Positions 32,079 to 33,543 of a DNA stretch of 33,543 bases are shown here, piece after piece. Source of the stretch: Oscillospiraceae bacterium (GTDB taxonomy: Bacteria > Bacillota > Clostridia > Oscillospirales > Oscillospiraceae). Below the pieces are notes generated by a model that was given only the letters and a program-made list of their open reading frames with translations, was not told the DNA's origin and ran no database searches. Both the position numbers and the translations under genes were made by a program. The stretch spans positions 1 to 33,543 of the forward strand of contig JAFRLZ010000056.1 of the NCBI GenBank assembly GCA_017430985.1, read 5' to 3'. Position 1 is the stretch's first letter. Every line of letters starts with the position of its first letter.

Positions 32079-33329
32079 TTATGTCGAATACATGTGGTCG
32101 AGGTTATAGCCCATCTGCTCGATCAGCAGATCGTAGCGCGGATCGTCGCGCCAGCCCTCCTCGGTGGGGTTGTCGGTGGTGACGTTGATGACCGTGTCCG
32201 GCAGGCGGCGCTGGATCTCCGCGTACTGCGAGCGGGGGATCTGGTTGTTCGCGGAGCTGCCGATCCAGAGCCGCTCCAGCTGCGTCATCTCGTAGAGCGG
32301 CGAGATGTCCGAGAGGTTCTTGATCCAGCAGATGTTCAGGTGCTTGAGGTTCTTCAGCTCGGCGAGCGGCCGCAGATCGGTGCAGTTGGTGTTGAAGATC
32401 TCCAGATATTCGAGCTTCTGGCAGCTGGCCAGCGGCGAGGCGTCCGCCCAGTAGTTGATGGCCAGGATCGCGACCTCGAGATCGGGCATGTACTCCACGA
32501 AGGAGATGTCGTTGATGCAGTTGTGGCCGAGGTCGAGATAGCGCACCTCGGTGCAGTATTTCAGGCAGGCGACCGTGTCGCCGCTCATGTTGATGTCGCG
32601 GATGGAGGCGAGAATGCGCGTCTCGTCGGTGCGCACGGAGTAGATGGAGAAACGCACGCGCCAGACGATCTTGACGCTCGGGAAATCGTCCCGCAGCACC
32701 GCCATGGCCTCGTTGCGGATGCCGCAGTTCTCCATATCGAGCTGATAGCAGCTCGTCATGTACGGCAGCACCTCGCGCAGCGCGGCGCAGTCGTCGTAGA
32801 TCTTCACGTCGTTGAGGTTCATCATGGCGTCGGCGGTGTTGAAGCTGCGGCCGTAGAGCGTGAAGGGCTTGTCCACGATCGGCGCGCCCGGCAGCGCCTG
32901 AAAAGCGCCGACGTCCTCCCAGGGGGCCGCGTCGGAGAGGACGATGCGCGTGACGTTCGGCAGCAGGAGGAGGCTCTCGCAGGCGGCGGGGACCGCCTCG
33001 TGCGGCAGCCAGCTCAGGTCAAGCTCCGTCTCCGCGCTGTCGATCAGGCGGCCGCCCAGCTCCACCCGGTAGCTCAGCTCCGCCTCGGGGAAGGCCTCGC
33101 GCAGCGCGGCGAGCAGCTCGGCGTCGTCGACCGTCTCGATCAGCAGGATCTTCCCGAGCTCGGGCAGCAGCTCGCGCTGCGCGATGAGGTCCGCCAGTTC
33201 GTCCGGCGCGATGCGCAGCGTCTTGCTGTAGGGGCTCCAGGTGTGCTCGTAGACCGTGGGCGTCGGGGTCGGCTCCGGGGTCGGCGCGGGCTCCGGCGCG
33301 GCGCTCGGCTCGGCCGTCGGCGCAGCGGG
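32079..33329 (-). CDS. Leucine-rich-repeat protein, N-terminus missing (probable lipoprotein)
   Basis: About 416 readable residues, open at the N-terminus. The frame extends well past the GTG at 33065: it continues upstream through PYSKTLRIAPDELADLI and a proline-rich stretch made of PTPEP, PTPTPT and APEP units (about 33260-33325), a linker typical of Gram-positive lipoproteins just after the signal peptide. No start codon or signal peptide is found before the frame ends at a stop at 33351-33353, where the sequence character has already changed (see 33332). The C-terminal half has internalin-like repeats (VRYLDLGHN, KLEYLEIFN, NLKHLNICW, QLERLWIG), likely for surface protein contacts. Fragment of a real gene; truncation by rearrangement or by an assembly join. 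Confidence 0.8.
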   Translation of the reverse strand, partial: PAAPTAEPSAAPEPAPTPEPTPTPTVYEHTWSPYSKTLRIAPDELADLIAQRELLPELGKILLIETVDDAELLAALREAFPEAELSYRVELGGRLIDSAETELDLSWLPHEAVPAACESLLLLPNVTRIVLSDAAPWEDVGAFQALPGAPIVDKPFTLYGRSFNTADAMMNLNDVKIYDDCAALREVLPYMTSCYQLDMENCGIRNEAMAVLRDDFPSVKIVWRVRFSIYSVRTDETRILASIRDINMSGDTVACLKYCTEVRYLDLGHNCINDISFVEYMPDLEVAILAINYWADASPLASCQKLEYLEIFNTNCTDLRPLAELKNLKHLNICWIKNLSDISPLYEMTQLERLWIGSSANNQIPRSQYAEIQRRLPDTVINVTTDNPTEEGWRDDPRYDLLIEQMGYNLDHMYST

Positions 33330-33331
33330 CT

Positions 33332-33543
33332 TATACGCCGACAGCGAATATCACACTGTACGCCCACTGGACGGCTAACAAGATAACCGTAAAATTCAAC
33401 GGCAACAACAGCACGAGCGGTTCAATGGCGAATGAGGAATTCACCTATGACACCGCAAAGGCGCTCACGTCTAACGCTTTCTCAAGGTCGTATACGGTAA
33501 CGTATAACGCGAACAAGCCGTCAACGACAACCGTAACGCCAAC
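33332..33543 (+). CDS. Fragment of a Listeria-Bacteroides (InlB B) repeat surface protein
   Basis: Open at both ends: no start codon, and it runs off the right edge. The plus-strand frame beginning at TAT 33332 reads TPTANITLYAHWTANK, then ITVKFNGNNSTSGSMANEEF, then TYDTAKALTSNAFSRSYTV, then TYNANKPS. This is the B-repeat / List_Bact_rpt pattern (TLYAxW followed by V-x-FNGN-x-GSM-x-N-x-TY). Such repeats occur in tandem in long secreted or wall-bound proteins. Base composition is visibly lower in GC than the neighbouring genes and codon choice differs (AAC, AAG, ACG, TAT). It faces the truncated LRR gene on the opposite strand with no intergenic space, so the join near 33330 is suspect. Confidence 0.75.

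Noticed and set aside
33063..33065. GTG as the start of the LRR protein
   Set aside because: No ribosome site, and the same frame continues upstream with a sensible domain end and a Pro-rich linker.
31917..33386. Plus-strand open frame (489 codons) across the repeat element and opposite the LRR gene
   Set aside because: Begins in the palindromic repeat and lacks any family pattern; LRR repeats are plain on the minus strand. It is not in frame with the B-repeat.

Overview
The window (33.5 kb, strongly GC-rich, roughly two-thirds by eye) looks like chromosomal DNA of a Gram-positive, probably spore-forming clostridium, best matching the GC-rich Oscillospiraceae/Ruminococcaceae gut lineages. 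Reasons seen in the sequence: a spore cortex hydrolase (SleB type), a T-box-controlled thrS, a dgt-dnaG-rpoD operon, NfnAB flavin-based bifurcation enzymes, an EFR1-type flavodoxin/ferredoxin protein, DUF5685, and canonical sigma-A promoters with strong GGAGG ribosome sites. The genus cannot be named from this.

Layout, left to right. 1-485: the first bases of a 16S rRNA gene on the minus strand, its leader and two tandem promoters. 486-8463: a minus-strand block of core genes: a zinc-ribbon membrane protein, sleB, thrS behind a threonine T-box leader, then the macromolecular-synthesis operon dgt-dnaG-rpoD. 8474-11340: a P-type cation ATPase behind a yybP-ykoY (Mn2+) riboswitch. 11362-13957: ychF and a C69 dipeptidase. 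14083-16392 (+): a long Sel1-repeat protein with a membrane tail, sharing a palindromic divergent promoter with the dipeptidase. 16453-19065: a pullulanase lipoprotein. 19181-21446: nfnA-nfnB. 21523-24105: a LysR regulator divergent from a PutP-type sodium/solute symporter. 24160-26161: an EFR1 protein and a dCMP-deaminase-like enzyme, divergent from an apparently leaderless queH. 26283-28201 (+): a tight three-gene operon (zinc-ribbon membrane protein, DUF5685, J-domain protein) with no assigned function. 28420-30706: cysK and gap. 30839-31900 (+): a histidine-kinase-like protein without a phosphoacceptor histidine. 32079-33329: a leucine-rich-repeat protein cut off at its N-terminus. 33332-33543 (+): a fragment of a Listeria-Bacteroides (InlB B) repeat protein of clearly different composition.

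Most of the window is housekeeping: translation, replication/transcription, redox (NfnAB linking ferredoxin, NADH and NADPH), cysteine synthesis and glycolysis, plus starch use at the cell surface. No phage, insertion sequence, CRISPR array or tRNA gene was recognised. The least explained parts are the DUF5685/J-protein operon, the histidine-less kinase, the ATPase with an altered hinge motif, the small GTAGGGG/CCCCTAC palindromic repeats, and the abrupt change of sequence near 33330, which may be an assembly join. Both window ends lie in repetitive sequence (rRNA operon, B-repeats), as expected for ends of an assembled contig.

All calls rest on reading the sequence; no database search was run. 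Promoters are pattern matches (most with 17-bp spacers) and terminators are read from stem plus T-run.
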